This document shows positions 30,799-39,578 of a stretch of 64,000 bases of DNA, one piece after another (within the stretch, counting starts at the first letter, position 1; every line of letters begins with the position of its first letter). This DNA comes from Dyella sp. RRB7. GTDB lineage: Bacteria; Pseudomonadota; Gammaproteobacteria; Xanthomonadales; Rhodanobacteraceae. The position numbers and the translations under genes were made by a program. The stretch covers positions 1 to 64,000 of the forward strand of contig NZ_JAKWJS010000005.1 of NCBI RefSeq assembly GCF_022761115.1. Reading direction: 5' to 3'. The notes under the pieces are model-generated. The model was not told the DNA's origin. It saw only the letters and a list, made by a program, of their open reading frames with translations, and searched no databases.

Positions 30799-31734
30799 CT
30801 AGGACACGCTAAAACCGCAGTAACGCTTGATCTCACTATCTTTCGATGCCATGTCATGCAGCGAGGGTAGAGCGCTAAGTGCCGTGTTTAGGTAGTTTTC
30901 GCCCTCATCTCGTCTGCCCAAGGCGCAGAGAATCTTCGTGGCATTGATGGTGGCAAAGTTCTGCGTCTTCGCATCGGCCGGATGAAGATTCAGGGCGGCC
31001 GCAATACTGTTATAGGCTGCATCTGCTCGCCCCGAACGAAGTTGCGCATAACCAAGCGAGTTCCAGGCTGAGGGGTCCGAAGGGTTGAGCACGGTTGCTA
31101 TTTCGAAATTGGCCGCTGCTTGGTCATAGCTTCCTTTGTTAAGAAGAGCTCGACCATAGGCGGCGTAGTTCGCAGCAGCCTGCATGCTTGACTGGGAGGC
31201 GCCATTCACGTCCGTGGGACTGCCTGAAGAGACGCTCGCAGTTGGTGCTGCAGCGGGGCTGCTGACGTTGGTGCGTGCAAGGTAGGCCGCGGCAGTACGA
31301 TGGAGTTGATCAATGCGTGCGAGGACGTCCAACTGATCCTCCTTCTTGATAAAGGTGGACGGAACGCTCGCTTTCAGTACTTCCAACTTTTCGACGGTTC
31401 CGGTAGTGATTTCCTCAAAATGGTTCTGAAGAAATGCACTCTTTTCGTGCTCGCTCTCCCTGGAGGCCTTGTCCTTTTGTTGGAAGATGTCGTCGTTCTT
31501 CTGCTGGAGCTCTATGGACTTCACGCTTTTTTCAAACTCGAAATGGCGTTCTGAATAGTCCTTATTCGTCCAATAGGTAACGCCCGCTAGGGCAAAGACC
31601 GCGAGAGGAATCCCCACCTTGCTGAAGTAGTCTAGGTGGTATGACTTTCTCGAGATGCGCGTCCTTTCCGTGTCGAGTGCCAGCTTTTCCTGTTCGATCT
31701 CAAGCTTCAATAAATCGATCTGATCTTTATCCAT
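30799..31734 (-). CDS. Membrane-anchored TPR-repeat protein, function unknown
   Basis: 311-residue protein with a charged N-terminal helix (LLKLEIEQEKLALDTERTRIS), one transmembrane segment (about residues 38-56, VGIPLAVFALAGVTYW) and a long charged coiled-coil-like stretch (about 60-150). A Ser/Pro/Ala linker leads to two or three tetratricopeptide repeats (about 185-305, for example YGRALLNKGSYDQAAANFEIA and NSLGYAQLRSGRADAAYNSIAAAL). It is probably a protein-interaction scaffold on the cytoplasmic or periplasmic face. The start at 31734 has AAGG 9 bases upstream; a start at 31743 is possible. Base composition is markedly lower in GC than all neighbours (42% in 31381-31440 by hand count), suggesting recent acquisition. 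Confidence 0.7.
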   Translation of the reverse strand: MDKDQIDLLKLEIEQEKLALDTERTRISRKSYHLDYFSKVGIPLAVFALAGVTYWTNKDYSERHFEFEKSVKSIELQQKNDDIFQQKDKASRESEHEKSAFLQNHFEEITTGTVEKLEVLKASVPSTFIKKEDQLDVLARIDQLHRTAAAYLARTNVSSPAAAPTASVSSGSPTDVNGASQSSMQAAANYAAYGRALLNKGSYDQAAANFEIATVLNPSDPSAWNSLGYAQLRSGRADAAYNSIAAALNLHPADAKTQNFATINATKILCALGRRDEGENYLNTALSALPSLHDMASKDSEIKRYCGFSVS

Positions 31735-31948
31735 ATCTATCATCCTTGGTTGAGTGGGGCATGCCGACAGGTCGCCATGACCTCGCGCACGCATACCTAG
31801 CGGCGATCAGGTCGAAAACTTAAGGTGGTCAAATAGGCCAAGAGATCAGGCGGTACTACCTCTTGATTTGTCTATGTCCGCCATGTCGCGCTTTGCAAGG
31901 AGCCTCGCGAGCGCGATCATGTCCGCTCGACATTAGGCAGCGTCCCCC

Positions 31949-32488
31949 ATGAACTCCTCCGACGACGACTTCGATACCGAACGCCACTTCGACGAGCACG
32001 ACGAGGAAGACGATACGCTCGATGCGCAGGTCTGGCAGTTGCTGCTGCTGATCAACCCGGGTGATGACGACTCGGCGTTCCAGCAGTTTGCGGCTTACCG
32101 CGAAGCGGTGGGCGATGCCGATGAGGGCGAGATCGATCCGTTGCGGGTCATTGGCCAGGTGATCGATTGGCACTCGGGTTTTCAGGTCGAGGCGGATGAC
32201 ACCCGGGCGCTGGTGCAGGCCATCGATGAGCTGGTGTCGCGCTGGAACCTGTCCATCGACTGGGAGGGCGATCCGGAGGATGACGACTTCCACGCCGATA
32301 TCGACGCGGCATCGCTGTTCGCCATCGCTTATGACAGCCTGGCGCCACATGGCTACACCTTATGGGCGCGCGAGACCGACGACGGCAGCTATGCCGGCTG
32401 GATCACGCTGACGCGCGACGCCGAGCCGATGCGCGAGCTGGCCACCACGCTGGGCATCAATCTGCGCCTGGGCAGCGACGTGACCTGA
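31949..32488 (+). CDS. Acidic uncharacterised protein
   Basis: 179-residue, strongly acidic cytoplasmic protein (Asp/Glu-rich first 25 residues). Recognisable segments are VWQLLLLINPGDDDSAFQQFAAYREAVGD, DWHSGFQVEADDTRALVQAIDELVSRWNL and a C-terminal GYTLWARETDDGSYAGWITL strand. It reminds me of the DUF6630-type family, but I am not sure. The GC content is normal for the genome, unlike the divergent TPR gene. It has no signal peptide or membrane segment. Function unknown. Confidence 0.6.
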   Translation: MNSSDDDFDTERHFDEHDEEDDTLDAQVWQLLLLINPGDDDSAFQQFAAYREAVGDADEGEIDPLRVIGQVIDWHSGFQVEADDTRALVQAIDELVSRWNLSIDWEGDPEDDDFHADIDAASLFAIAYDSLAPHGYTLWARETDDGSYAGWITLTRDAEPMRELATTLGINLRLGSDVT

Positions 32489-32575
32489 TGGCCTCCCGTG
32501 TCGATGCGTTGGTGCCGGCGATGCTTGGCAACAACTGACCGCGTATCGTTCGAGTTCCACGCATCAGGCTTGTCC

Positions 32576-33046
32576 ATGACGACGACGCAATTTTCCCACG
32601 CAGGCTTCCTGGATGTGCTGGAACATCTGGACGGCTCCGTTCGCATGGATGCCAGCATGCCGCTATCGCCGTTCTTCGCGCGCATGCCGCTGACGTCGGA
32701 CGAAACCGGGCTGCGCACGAAAGTGGCGGATGCCCTGATTCAACTGCTGAAGGCTCGCAGGGCCAGCTTGCAGGCGGCCTTCGATACGGAGCTGGCGGCC
32801 GACGAACTGCGCCGTTATCAGAAGTACGCCAAGCCGGGAAAGCCATCGGCCCATATCGTGCAGCTTCGACAGAAGCAGGCTGCGGCTCGCCAGGCCTTGA
32901 GCGTGTCGAGACAGTCGCTTATCAAGGCCGCCGCCGCCTTTGTTCGCGATGCGGGTATCGATGTTCCCGAACGCGTGGCGCTCGATGTTTTCATCATCGG
33001 TTGGATCGACGCCAACGTGCCCAGGGATGCCGCCCGGGCGACCTGA
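32576..33046 (+). CDS. Hypothetical helical protein
   Basis: 156-residue predicted cytoplasmic protein, largely alpha-helical. Basic and Ala/Gln-rich helices (LLKARRASLQAAFDTELAADELRRYQK and QLRQKQAAARQALSVSRQSLIKAAAAFVRDAG) suggest a coiled coil or a small helical bundle. No family was recognised. The ATG at 32576 is chosen over the open-frame start at 32498 because an AGG lies before it and the upstream residues look random. It precedes the chemoreceptor gene, separated by a sigma-28-type promoter. Confidence 0.5.
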   Translation: MTTTQFSHAGFLDVLEHLDGSVRMDASMPLSPFFARMPLTSDETGLRTKVADALIQLLKARRASLQAAFDTELAADELRRYQKYAKPGKPSAHIVQLRQKQAAARQALSVSRQSLIKAAAAFVRDAGIDVPERVALDVFIIGWIDANVPRDAARAT

Positions 33047-33123
33047 TGGAGCTTCCCCCATCGGTCTTCGGATACCGGTCAAAGAAATGTGAACCGCGTC
33101 GCGTTTGCGCAAGATATTGCTTT

Positions 33124-33149
33124 TCAAGGAAATGTAGTCGGCGCCGATA
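33124..33149 (+). promoter_or_regulatory. Sigma-28 (FliA) promoter of the chemoreceptor gene
   Basis: TCAAG (33124-33128), 14 bases, then GCCGATA (33143-33149), a near-exact match to the flagellar/chemotaxis FliA consensus. It lies 41 bases upstream of the chemoreceptor ATG. Confidence 0.7.
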
Positions 33150-33190
33150 CCCGCCCCAAGGGGGGATGAACCTTCCGATGGGAATCATCC

Positions 33191-34870
33191 ATGCGCTTTA
33201 CCGTTCGTTTGAAGATTGTCGCGGCCATGGGCGTCGCCCTGGGAATCGCCGTCGTGGTCGGCCTGGTTGGCCTGTTCGGGGTGCGTGCCACCTACCGGCT
33301 GGTCGACGACATGTACCACGCCAATGTGCTGGCCATCGTGGCGGTCAGCGATGCGCGCTCGGCGATCGTCGACGATCGTCTAGCGTTGAATCGCTCGCTG
33401 ATCGATCCGCGCCAGCGCGATGTGATGAAGAAGATCAAGGCCGATGCGCTCCGGCTCGATGCCGCCTGGAAGCGTTACTACCCAGGCATGGTGTCGTCGG
33501 ATGCCGAGCGCGCTAGCGCCAAGGAATTCGAATCGCTGCGTGCCGACATCGGGCCGCTGGTGGAACACGAGGCGGAACTGCTGGATGCCGGCAAGACGGA
33601 TGAGGCGCGCCAGCTTCATGTGGGCCAGGTGGCCGACGGCATGGGCAAGGCAACGGCCATCATCGATCGCCTGATTGCCATCAACGAGAAGCAGTCGGAA
33701 GCATCGGCCGCCAGCGCGGCGCAACGCTACGCATCTACCTGGCAGCTGTCGCTGGCGGTGCTGCTGTTGGGCGTGCTGGTGCTGTTGGCCGTGGCGGTGC
33801 TGTTGATCCGCGCGGTGATCCGTCCGTTGAACCAGGCACGCTTGCTGGCCAGCGCCATCCAGGAAGGCAAGCTCAACAACGTCACGGCGATCCATGGCAA
33901 TGACGAGTTCAGTGACACCTTGCGTTCGCTTGACGAGATGGATCGCCAGCTCACCAGCATCGTCACCCAGGTGCGCGACGTTGCCGAGCAAGTGACGTCG
34001 GCTGCGCGCGACCTGTCGCAAGGCAACGACGACCTGTCGCAGCGCACGCAGGAACAGGCCAGCTCGCTGGAGGAAACCGCCGCGTCGATGGAGGAACTGG
34101 CCGCCACCGTGAAGCAGAATGCCGACGGCGCCAGCCAGGCCCGCGACATGGCCTTGCGCATGCGTCAGCGTGCCGAGGAGGGTCGTGCGATTGCCGGCAC
34201 CGCGGTCGACGCGATGCGGGCCATCACCCAGGCCAGCAAGGAAGTGGGTGAAATCGTCGTGCTGATCGACGAGATCGCCTTCCAGACCAATCTGCTGGCA
34301 TTGAACGCGGCGGTGGAAGCGGCCCGCGCCGGTGAACAGGGCCGAGGCTTCGCGGTGGTGGCGACCGAAGTGCGCAACCTGGCCCAGCGCAGCAGCGTGG
34401 CGGCCAAGGACATCAAGTCGCTGATCAAGGACACCGGCGACAAGGTGGCCGAAGGCGCCGAGCTGGTAACGCGCACCGGCCATGCGCTCAACGACATCGC
34501 GGCGGATGTGCGCGAGGTCAATACGATCATCGAGGTGATCGCGGCCGCGTCGGAAGAGCAGTCCGCCGGTATTGGCCAGGTGAACAACGCGGTGACCACG
34601 CTGGACGAAGTCACCCAGCAGAATGCGGCACTGGTGGAAGAAGCCAGCGCGGCGAGCAGAAACACGCTCGACCTGTCGCAGGTGCTGATGAGGGAGGTGT
34701 CGTACTTCACCCTGCAGGGCGAGGTGGCGCAATCGCCCGCATCATCGGCCAAGCCTGCCGCGCCGACAGCGCCGCCCGTGCAGGAGATCTTTCGCAAGCC
34801 TGCAGCAGCGCCGTCGCGCCAGCCCGAGCCGGCGGTCATGGCGGCAGGCGACGAGTGGACCGAATTCTGA
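33191..34870 (+). CDS. Methyl-accepting chemotaxis protein
   Basis: Transmembrane chemoreceptor of 559 residues. It has a first transmembrane helix (about 8-32), a periplasmic four-helix-bundle ligand domain of about 150 residues and a second transmembrane segment (about 190-215). A HAMP domain follows, then the cytoplasmic signalling coiled coil with the hairpin-tip core IVVLIDEIAFQTNLLALNAAVEAARAGEQGRGFAVVA. The methylation helices carry Gln/Glu-rich repeats. The C-terminus is a Pro/Ala-rich tether ending in EWTEF, which fits the W-x-x-F pentapeptide that docks CheR/CheB. It is an orphan receptor: no che genes are near. Its FliA promoter ties it to the flagellar regulon. The ligand is unknown. 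Confidence 0.94.
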   Translation: MRFTVRLKIVAAMGVALGIAVVVGLVGLFGVRATYRLVDDMYHANVLAIVAVSDARSAIVDDRLALNRSLIDPRQRDVMKKIKADALRLDAAWKRYYPGMVSSDAERASAKEFESLRADIGPLVEHEAELLDAGKTDEARQLHVGQVADGMGKATAIIDRLIAINEKQSEASAASAAQRYASTWQLSLAVLLLGVLVLLAVAVLLIRAVIRPLNQARLLASAIQEGKLNNVTAIHGNDEFSDTLRSLDEMDRQLTSIVTQVRDVAEQVTSAARDLSQGNDDLSQRTQEQASSLEETAASMEELAATVKQNADGASQARDMALRMRQRAEEGRAIAGTAVDAMRAITQASKEVGEIVVLIDEIAFQTNLLALNAAVEAARAGEQGRGFAVVATEVRNLAQRSSVAAKDIKSLIKDTGDKVAEGAELVTRTGHALNDIAADVREVNTIIEVIAAASEEQSAGIGQVNNAVTTLDEVTQQNAALVEEASAASRNTLDLSQVLMREVSYFTLQGEVAQSPASSAKPAAPTAPPVQEIFRKPAAAPSRQPEPAVMAAGDEWTEF

Positions 34871-34958
34871 CGAAAGAACGTGCGGCGGGAAGCAATGCTC
34901 CCGCCGCGCTATGATCCCCGCCCGGTAGCGGCCGGGTGTCGAGAGGGCAGGGGAAACC

Positions 34959-35204
34959 ATGCAGGCAAGCGAGTTGCAGCGTTGGGCCAGAACGCGCCTG
35001 CAGGGCATGCGCCGGTTCGTGTTGTTCAGGGGTGTGCTGGCCTATGGCGTGCCCATGTTCGTGATCATGACGTTCGTGATTCCGCATCCGAAACTGTCCA
35101 CTTGGCAATCGGCCATGCTGTGGCTGCTGACCGGCGCCGTCTACGGTGTGGCGATGTGGCTGCTGCAGGAGCATCGCTACCGCAAGGCGCTCCCGCGCTC
35201 CTGA
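34959..35204 (+). CDS. Small two-helix membrane protein
   Basis: 81-residue protein with a basic N-terminus and two hydrophobic segments (about residues 22-41 and 50-69) separated by a short Pro/Lys loop. It ends in a basic tail, so both termini are probably cytoplasmic. GGGGAAACC directly upstream gives a plausible ribosome site. No family recognised; it follows the chemoreceptor by 88 bases. Confidence 0.6.
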   Translation: MQASELQRWARTRLQGMRRFVLFRGVLAYGVPMFVIMTFVIPHPKLSTWQSAMLWLLTGAVYGVAMWLLQEHRYRKALPRS

Positions 35205-35220
35205 CGGGACGACCCAGCGC

Positions 35221-35616
35221 ATGACCCAACGCACGGCCAGATGCAGTTGCGGGCAACTCACACTGCGTACCGCAGAGGAGCCGCTGCGCATTTCCATCTG
35301 TCACTGCCATGCCTGCCAGCGGCGTACCGGCAGCGTGTTTGGCGTGCAGGCGCGTTTTCGGGCGCAGGCCGTGGAGATCCATGGGCGTTCATCGCGCTAT
35401 ATGCGGCCGGGTGAATCCGGTGGTCGCCTCCGCTTTTACTTTTGTCCCGCCTGCGGTGCCACGGTGTATTACGAGCTGGATGGGCTTGAAGATATCGTCG
35501 CCGTGCCCATCGGCGCCTTCGCCGACCCGGCCTTCCCGGTGCCGAACATCTCGGTGTACGAGGAGTGCATGCACGACTGGGTCACGCTGCCGGACGGCAT
35601 CGAACACCAGGATTGA
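35221..35616 (+). CDS. GFA-family (CENP-V/Gfa) zinc protein
   Basis: 131-residue member of the glutathione-dependent formaldehyde-activating enzyme (GFA/CENP-V) fold. The structural and catalytic zinc ligands are visible as CSCGQL near the start, CHCHACQRRTGSVFG around residue 27, and CPACGATVYY around residue 79. Many members with this fold have no proven formaldehyde role, so the function is open. The ATG at 35221 is used; the open frame extends further upstream but overlaps the preceding gene. A terminator lies 217 bases downstream. Confidence 0.85.
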   Translation: MTQRTARCSCGQLTLRTAEEPLRISICHCHACQRRTGSVFGVQARFRAQAVEIHGRSSRYMRPGESGGRLRFYFCPACGATVYYELDGLEDIVAVPIGAFADPAFPVPNISVYEECMHDWVTLPDGIEHQD

Positions 35617-35832
35617 GCCTGTGATGATGCCCGCGTAGCGCCGTCATCACTGCAGAGGGTTTTGCCGATCCATGCGCCAAGGCAGTAACCATCGTCTTGC
35701 TCTGAAGCGTGCCGAGGCAAAGAGCCGGCAGGCGATGTCGGGATCGAAGGGCGACCTGGGCTAGCCCAACTGCCATGTATCGCTGGTGACGGATTTTGCG
35801 GGGAGCAGTTGAACGGTTCCCCCGTGGATGAC

Positions 35833-35860
35833 AAGGCCGCCTTCTGGCGGCCTTTGCTTT
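35833..35860 (+). terminator. Terminator between convergent genes
   Basis: AAGGCCGCC and GGCGGCCTT form a perfect 9-bp stem around TTCT, followed by TGCTTT on the plus strand. It lies beyond the GFA gene, and the 216 bases before it hold no recognised feature. Confidence 0.65.
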
Positions 35861-35894
35861 GGATCGGAAGAGGATGGGTCGCTTATCGCGGCGC

Positions 35895-36668
35895 TTACTT
35901 GCCTGCCGCCTTGTAGGTCAGGTCTGCGCTATAGCTATCCACGTGGGCTGTTTGCTCCTGCATGGCGTCGTTGAGCGATTTGCGCATGGCCTGGGCATCG
36001 GCCTTGCCGTATACGTTCTCCACCATCTGCCACAGCGGCGTATCCGGCTCTTTGCCGATCTCGGCCCAGGTCTTTGCCGGCAACACGATGACGAAGTCGG
36101 GGCCGCCGGCCGCATCGCGTATCTCGCTGGTGGCGTAGTAGTTCGGCCATTTGGACTTCTCGGCGGCCGCCGTGATCTTCTTCACCACGTCGATAAAGGC
36201 CTCATGGGCCTCATGGCCGGGCTTGAGCTTGAAATCGATCACTTCGATATACGGCTGCACGATGGTGGAGCCCTTCGCCATGTGGCTCAGCTCGGGGTGT
36301 ACTTCCATGAAGGCGCTGCTCTCGCTCTTGAGGTGTGGATTGACGTTGGCGCGGTTGGTGGCATCGCAGGCCTTGAAGACCGCCTGCATGTCATCGAATG
36401 CCGACCAGGGCAGCGGGTCGGTCGTGTACGAGTAGGTGTACGTGTCGCCGGTTTCATGCACCCAGGCCGTCCAGCTGTATTTGAGGCCATGCTGGCGCAT
36501 GCATTCGTTGAGGCTTTTCTCGCCCGCCTCGTACGCCACCTGGTCGGCGGGAGCCACGCTGTCGGTGAAGTCGCGTACGACCAGGGTTTTCTCGGTGTCG
36601 GCTGCCTGGCTTGCGGCGGCGCATGACAGTGACGCTGCCAGCGCCAGCCAGAGTATCGAGCTTTTCAT
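35895..36668 (-). CDS. Secreted protein of unknown function
   Basis: 257-residue exported protein. The signal peptide (about 1-25) ends in SQA-AD, and GGGAGG sits 5-6 bases before the ATG at 36668, which fixes the start against a longer open frame. The mature part is soluble, with a repeated theme of aromatic-rich strands (KYSWTAWVHETGDTYTYSYTTDPLPW) and helices. It contains only two Cys residues in the mature chain (near NECMRQHG and FKACDATN), which may form a disulfide. No domain was recognised. It is convergent with the GFA gene and monocistronic as far as seen. Confidence 0.65.
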   Translation of the reverse strand: MKSSILWLALAASLSCAAASQAADTEKTLVVRDFTDSVAPADQVAYEAGEKSLNECMRQHGLKYSWTAWVHETGDTYTYSYTTDPLPWSAFDDMQAVFKACDATNRANVNPHLKSESSAFMEVHPELSHMAKGSTIVQPYIEVIDFKLKPGHEAHEAFIDVVKKITAAAEKSKWPNYYATSEIRDAAGGPDFVIVLPAKTWAEIGKEPDTPLWQMVENVYGKADAQAMRKSLNDAMQEQTAHVDSYSADLTYKAAGK

Positions 36669-37169
36669 AGGAACCTCCCGCGGGGTGGTTGCCCCATTTG
36701 GTTTGGAGTGGTTATCCAGCGCCTTCGCGAAGCGCGAAGGCCGTCGATCACGACTGCATTCACAACATGGAATGACGTTTACTAGGCACGATCCCTGCGC
36801 AGGGGAAGTGGCGATGGTGATCGCGACCATGGGAGGCGCGACCGACATGCGTACAAGCCGGTGACGCGAAGGCAGTTGGCCTACCTGCACAAGAACGTGG
36901 GCAGCACTGCCAGGATGAGTGGCGCATGGAATGTTCCGTTCCGGTCGGCAGCAAGGCGTGTTCGAAACGTCTCGACGAACCCGGACCGGGCCGTGTTGCG
37001 TCTAGGCGTACCTGCTTGAAGCTGAAGCCGGGCGGCGGCCTATTAGGTAATGGCGCGGTCGGGCCAGAAATAGGCCAGACAGCCTAGGCCGCCGGGTGTC
37101 GGCTGACGGCGGACCAAAACGACCAAGGCCGCCTTGCGGCGGCCTTGGCCTGGATGCAGTGCCGGGAGA
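36669..37169. other. 501-base intergenic region
   Basis: Lies between the secreted-protein gene and the end of rho. A 10-bp inverted repeat, CGGCGGCCTA (37033-37042) with TAGGCCGCCG (37085-37094), encloses a small GGCC-AGAAATA-GGCC hairpin. The rho terminator is at 37123-37148. Nothing else could be supported; no tRNA or credible coding frame was found. Confidence 0.6.
37123..37148 (-). terminator. Rho-independent terminator of rho
   Basis: CCAAGGCCGCC and GGCGGCCTTGG form a perfect 11-bp stem. On the minus strand it is followed by TCGTTTTGG. It lies 21 bases beyond the rho stop. Confidence 0.7.
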
Positions 37170-38945
37170 TCAGCGCTTCATCGAGTTGAAGAACTCGTCG
37201 TTGGACTTGGTGTTCTTCATCTTGTCGAGCATGAACTCCATCGCGGCCAGCTCGTCCATCGGATGCAGCAGCTTGCGCAGGATCCAGATCTTGGAAAGCA
37301 GGTCCGGCTCGATCAGCAGGTCCTCGCGGCGGGTGCCGGAGCGGTTGATGTCGATGGCCGGATACACGCGCTTCTCGGAGATGCGGCGGGAGAGGTGCAC
37401 TTCCATGTTGCCGGTGCCCTTGAACTCCTCGTAGATCACCTCGTCCATCTTGCTGCCGGTGTCGGTCAGCGCGGTGGCGATGATGGTCAGGCTGCCGCCC
37501 TCTTCGACGTTGCGCGCGGCGCCGAAGAAGCGCTTGGGACGCTGCAGCGCGTTGGCGTCCACGCCACCGGTAAGCACCTTGCCGGAGCTGGGCACCACGG
37601 TGTTGTAGGCACGGGCCAGGCGGGTGATGGAGTCGAGCAGGATCACCACGTCCTTCTTGTGCTCGACCAGGCGCTTGGCGCGCTCGATCACCATCTCGGC
37701 CACCTGCACGTGGCGCACGGCCGGCTCGTCGAAGGTGGAGGAGATCACTTCCGCGCGCACCGTGCGGGCGATTTCCGTCACTTCCTCCGGGCGTTCGTCG
37801 ATCAACAGCATGATCAGATGGACGTCCGGATGGTTGTACTGGATGGCCTGCGCGATGTTCTGCAGCATCATCGTCTTGCCGGACTTCGGCTGCGACACGA
37901 TGAGGCCGCGCTGGCCGCGACCGATCGGCGCCACCAGGTCCAGGATGCGGCCGGTGATGTCTTCGGTGGAGCCGTTGCCGCGTTCGAGCTTGAACGCCTT
38001 GCGCGGGAACAGCGGCGTCAGGTTCTCGAACAGCATCTTGTTCTTCGACGCCTCCGGCGGATCGCCGTTGATGTCGTCGACCTTGAGCATCGCGAAGTAA
38101 CGCTCGCCTTCCTTCGGATGGCGCACGCGCCCGGTGATGTAGTCGCCGGTACGCAGGTTGAAGCGGCGGATCTGGCTGGGCGAGACGTAGATGTCGTCCG
38201 GACCGGCCAGGTAGGACTCGTCGGCCGAACGCAGGAAGCCGAAGCCGTCCTGCAGGATCTCCAGCACGCCCTCGGCCCAGATGCCACCGCCGGAGCGGGC
38301 ATGTGCCTTGAGGATGTTGAAGACCACGTCCTGCTTGCGGGCGCGCGCCACGCCTTCCTGCACGCCCAGCGATTCGGCGAATTCCAGCAACTGGATCGCG
38401 TTCTTGCGCTTGAGCTCGGTGAGGTTGATCAGGCGATCGTTGCTGCCGGCATCGGCGTAGTCATCGTCCACCGGCAGGCCGTTGTTGTTGCGCGGGTGAC
38501 CGCCCTGGCCGCCACCCTGGCCACCGGGGCCACGCTGCGGCTGGTTGTTGCGCTCGTGGCGGCGACGACGGCCGCGGCCGTCGCGATCATTGCGGTTGTT
38601 GAAGCCTTGGCCTTGACCCTGACCCTGGTTGCCACCGCCTTGCTGCGGGCCACCCTCGCGGGCCTCCTGCGGCTGGCGCTGGTTGCCATCCCCCTGGGGA
38701 GCGGACTCGCCGCCACCCTGGTTGGATGGGGTCTGGATGGGGGCCGGCGCCTGGACGGGCAGCGCCTGGCGCTCGACCGGTGGAGGCGGCGGCATGTCCA
38801 GCTGGGCCTGCTTCTCGGCCCGCGCTTCGGCGGCCGCGGCAACCGCAGCAGCGGTCTTGCGCGGTGCACGGGGACGGGGCTCGGCCACAGGCTTCGGTTC
38901 GGCGCTCTTGGCGTCGTGGGTTTCTTTGCTTTCGATATCGGACAC
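37170..38945 (-). CDS. rho: Transcription termination factor Rho with a long disordered N-terminal extension
   Basis: Hexameric RNA helicase that terminates transcription. The conserved part starts near residue 172 with [11 protein letters not shown] (Rho-N). It continues through the RNA-binding cold-shock-like domain ([32 protein letters not shown]) and the RecA-type ATPase with P-loop [10 protein letters not shown] and [16 protein letters not shown]. coli Rho is 419 residues; this one is about 591. The extra 170 residues are low-complexity, with Ala/Glu-rich, Pro/Gln-rich and Gly/Gln/Asn-rich stretches plus an [11 protein letters not shown] basic patch. The start is taken as the GTG at 38945 because AGAGG lies 7 bases upstream; a TTG at 38951 is less well placed. 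Confidence 0.95.
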   Translation of the reverse strand: MSDIESKETHDAKSAEPKPVAEPRPRAPRKTAAAVAAAAEARAEKQAQLDMPPPPPVERQALPVQAPAPIQTPSNQGGGESAPQGDGNQRQPQEAREGGPQQGGGNQGQGQGQGFNNRNDRDGRGRRRRHERNNQPQRGPGGQGGGQGGHPRNNNGLPVDDDYADAGSNDRLINLTELKRKNAIQLLEFAESLGVQEGVARARKQDVVFNILKAHARSGGGIWAEGVLEILQDGFGFLRSADESYLAGPDDIYVSPSQIRRFNLRTGDYITGRVRHPKEGERYFAMLKVDDINGDPPEASKNKMLFENLTPLFPRKAFKLERGNGSTEDITGRILDLVAPIGRGQRGLIVSQPKSGKTMMLQNIAQAIQYNHPDVHLIMLLIDERPEEVTEIARTVRAEVISSTFDEPAVRHVQVAEMVIERAKRLVEHKKDVVILLDSITRLARAYNTVVPSSGKVLTGGVDANALQRPKRFFGAARNVEEGGSLTIIATALTDTGSKMDEVIYEEFKGTGNMEVHLSRRISEKRVYPAIDINRSGTRREDLLIEPDLLSKIWILRKLLHPMDELAAMEFMLDKMKNTKSNDEFFNSMKR

Positions 38946-39054
38946 GGGCAAACCTCTGCGGGGCGCCGTTAATTACAGGAGGGAGGGTGGACGTTGCGCG
39001 GACGGCGCAGGGGACAGAACTGTCCCGACTGACGGACTGAATCTAGCACCCGAT

Positions 39055-39078
39055 GCGCGGCGCCGTAAAGCGCCGCGC
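39055..39078 (-). terminator. Hairpin downstream of trxA
   Basis: GCGCGGCGC and GCGCCGCGC form a 9-bp stem around CGTAAA, 11 bases beyond the trxA stop. No T-tract follows on the minus strand. Further on, GGGACAG-AA-CTGTCCC (39011-39026) is a second perfect dyad, in the rho leader. Confidence 0.5.
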
Positions 39079-39088
39079 GCACATTTGT

Positions 39089-39415
39089 TCAGATGGCCTT
39101 GTCGATCATCTGGGCCAGTTGGCCCTTGCTGACGGCGCCGATCTGGGTGGCCTCGACCTTGCCGTTCTTGAACACCATCAGGGTGGGGATGCCGCGCACG
39201 CCGTAGTTGCGGGGCGTCTTCTGGTTGTGGTCGATATTGATCTTGGCGATGCGCAGCTTGCCCTGGTACTGCTGGGCCAGTTCGTCGAGGATCGGGGCAA
39301 TGGCCTTGCACGGGCCACACCACTCGGCCCAGAAATCCAGCAGCACCGGGGTATCGGACTGCAGCACTTCCTGCTCGAAGGCGTCGTCGCTTACATGGGT
39401 AATCAGGTCGCTCAC
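39089..39415 (-). CDS. trxA: Thioredoxin
   Basis: Cytoplasmic dithiol-disulfide oxidoreductase, 108 residues as in E. coli TrxA. The active site is W-C33-G-P-C36-K, with the conserved DFWAEW before it and the cis-Pro loop [11 protein letters not shown] after it. The ATG of the open frame at 39466 is unlikely. A GTG at 39415 has GGAG six bases upstream and gives the standard N-terminus ([17 protein letters not shown]). It lies upstream of rho on the same strand, the order common in gammaproteobacteria. Confidence 0.95.
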   Translation of the reverse strand: MSDLITHVSDDAFEQEVLQSDTPVLLDFWAEWCGPCKAIAPILDELAQQYQGKLRIAKINIDHNQKTPRNYGVRGIPTLMVFKNGKVEATQIGAVSKGQLAQMIDKAI

Positions 39416-39578
39416 CGGGGTCTCCGAAGGTAGGCGGGATGGGTTTGACGACCACGTGCCCAGCATCGGCTACACTGGGGTGCCCATGAAGCGCGGGATC
39501 GTTCCTGGAAAGAAGGCTGGTGCCGTTGCGGCAAGCCTCCATTCCAACGTAACTCGGGGCGCGATTCAAGCGATTCAA

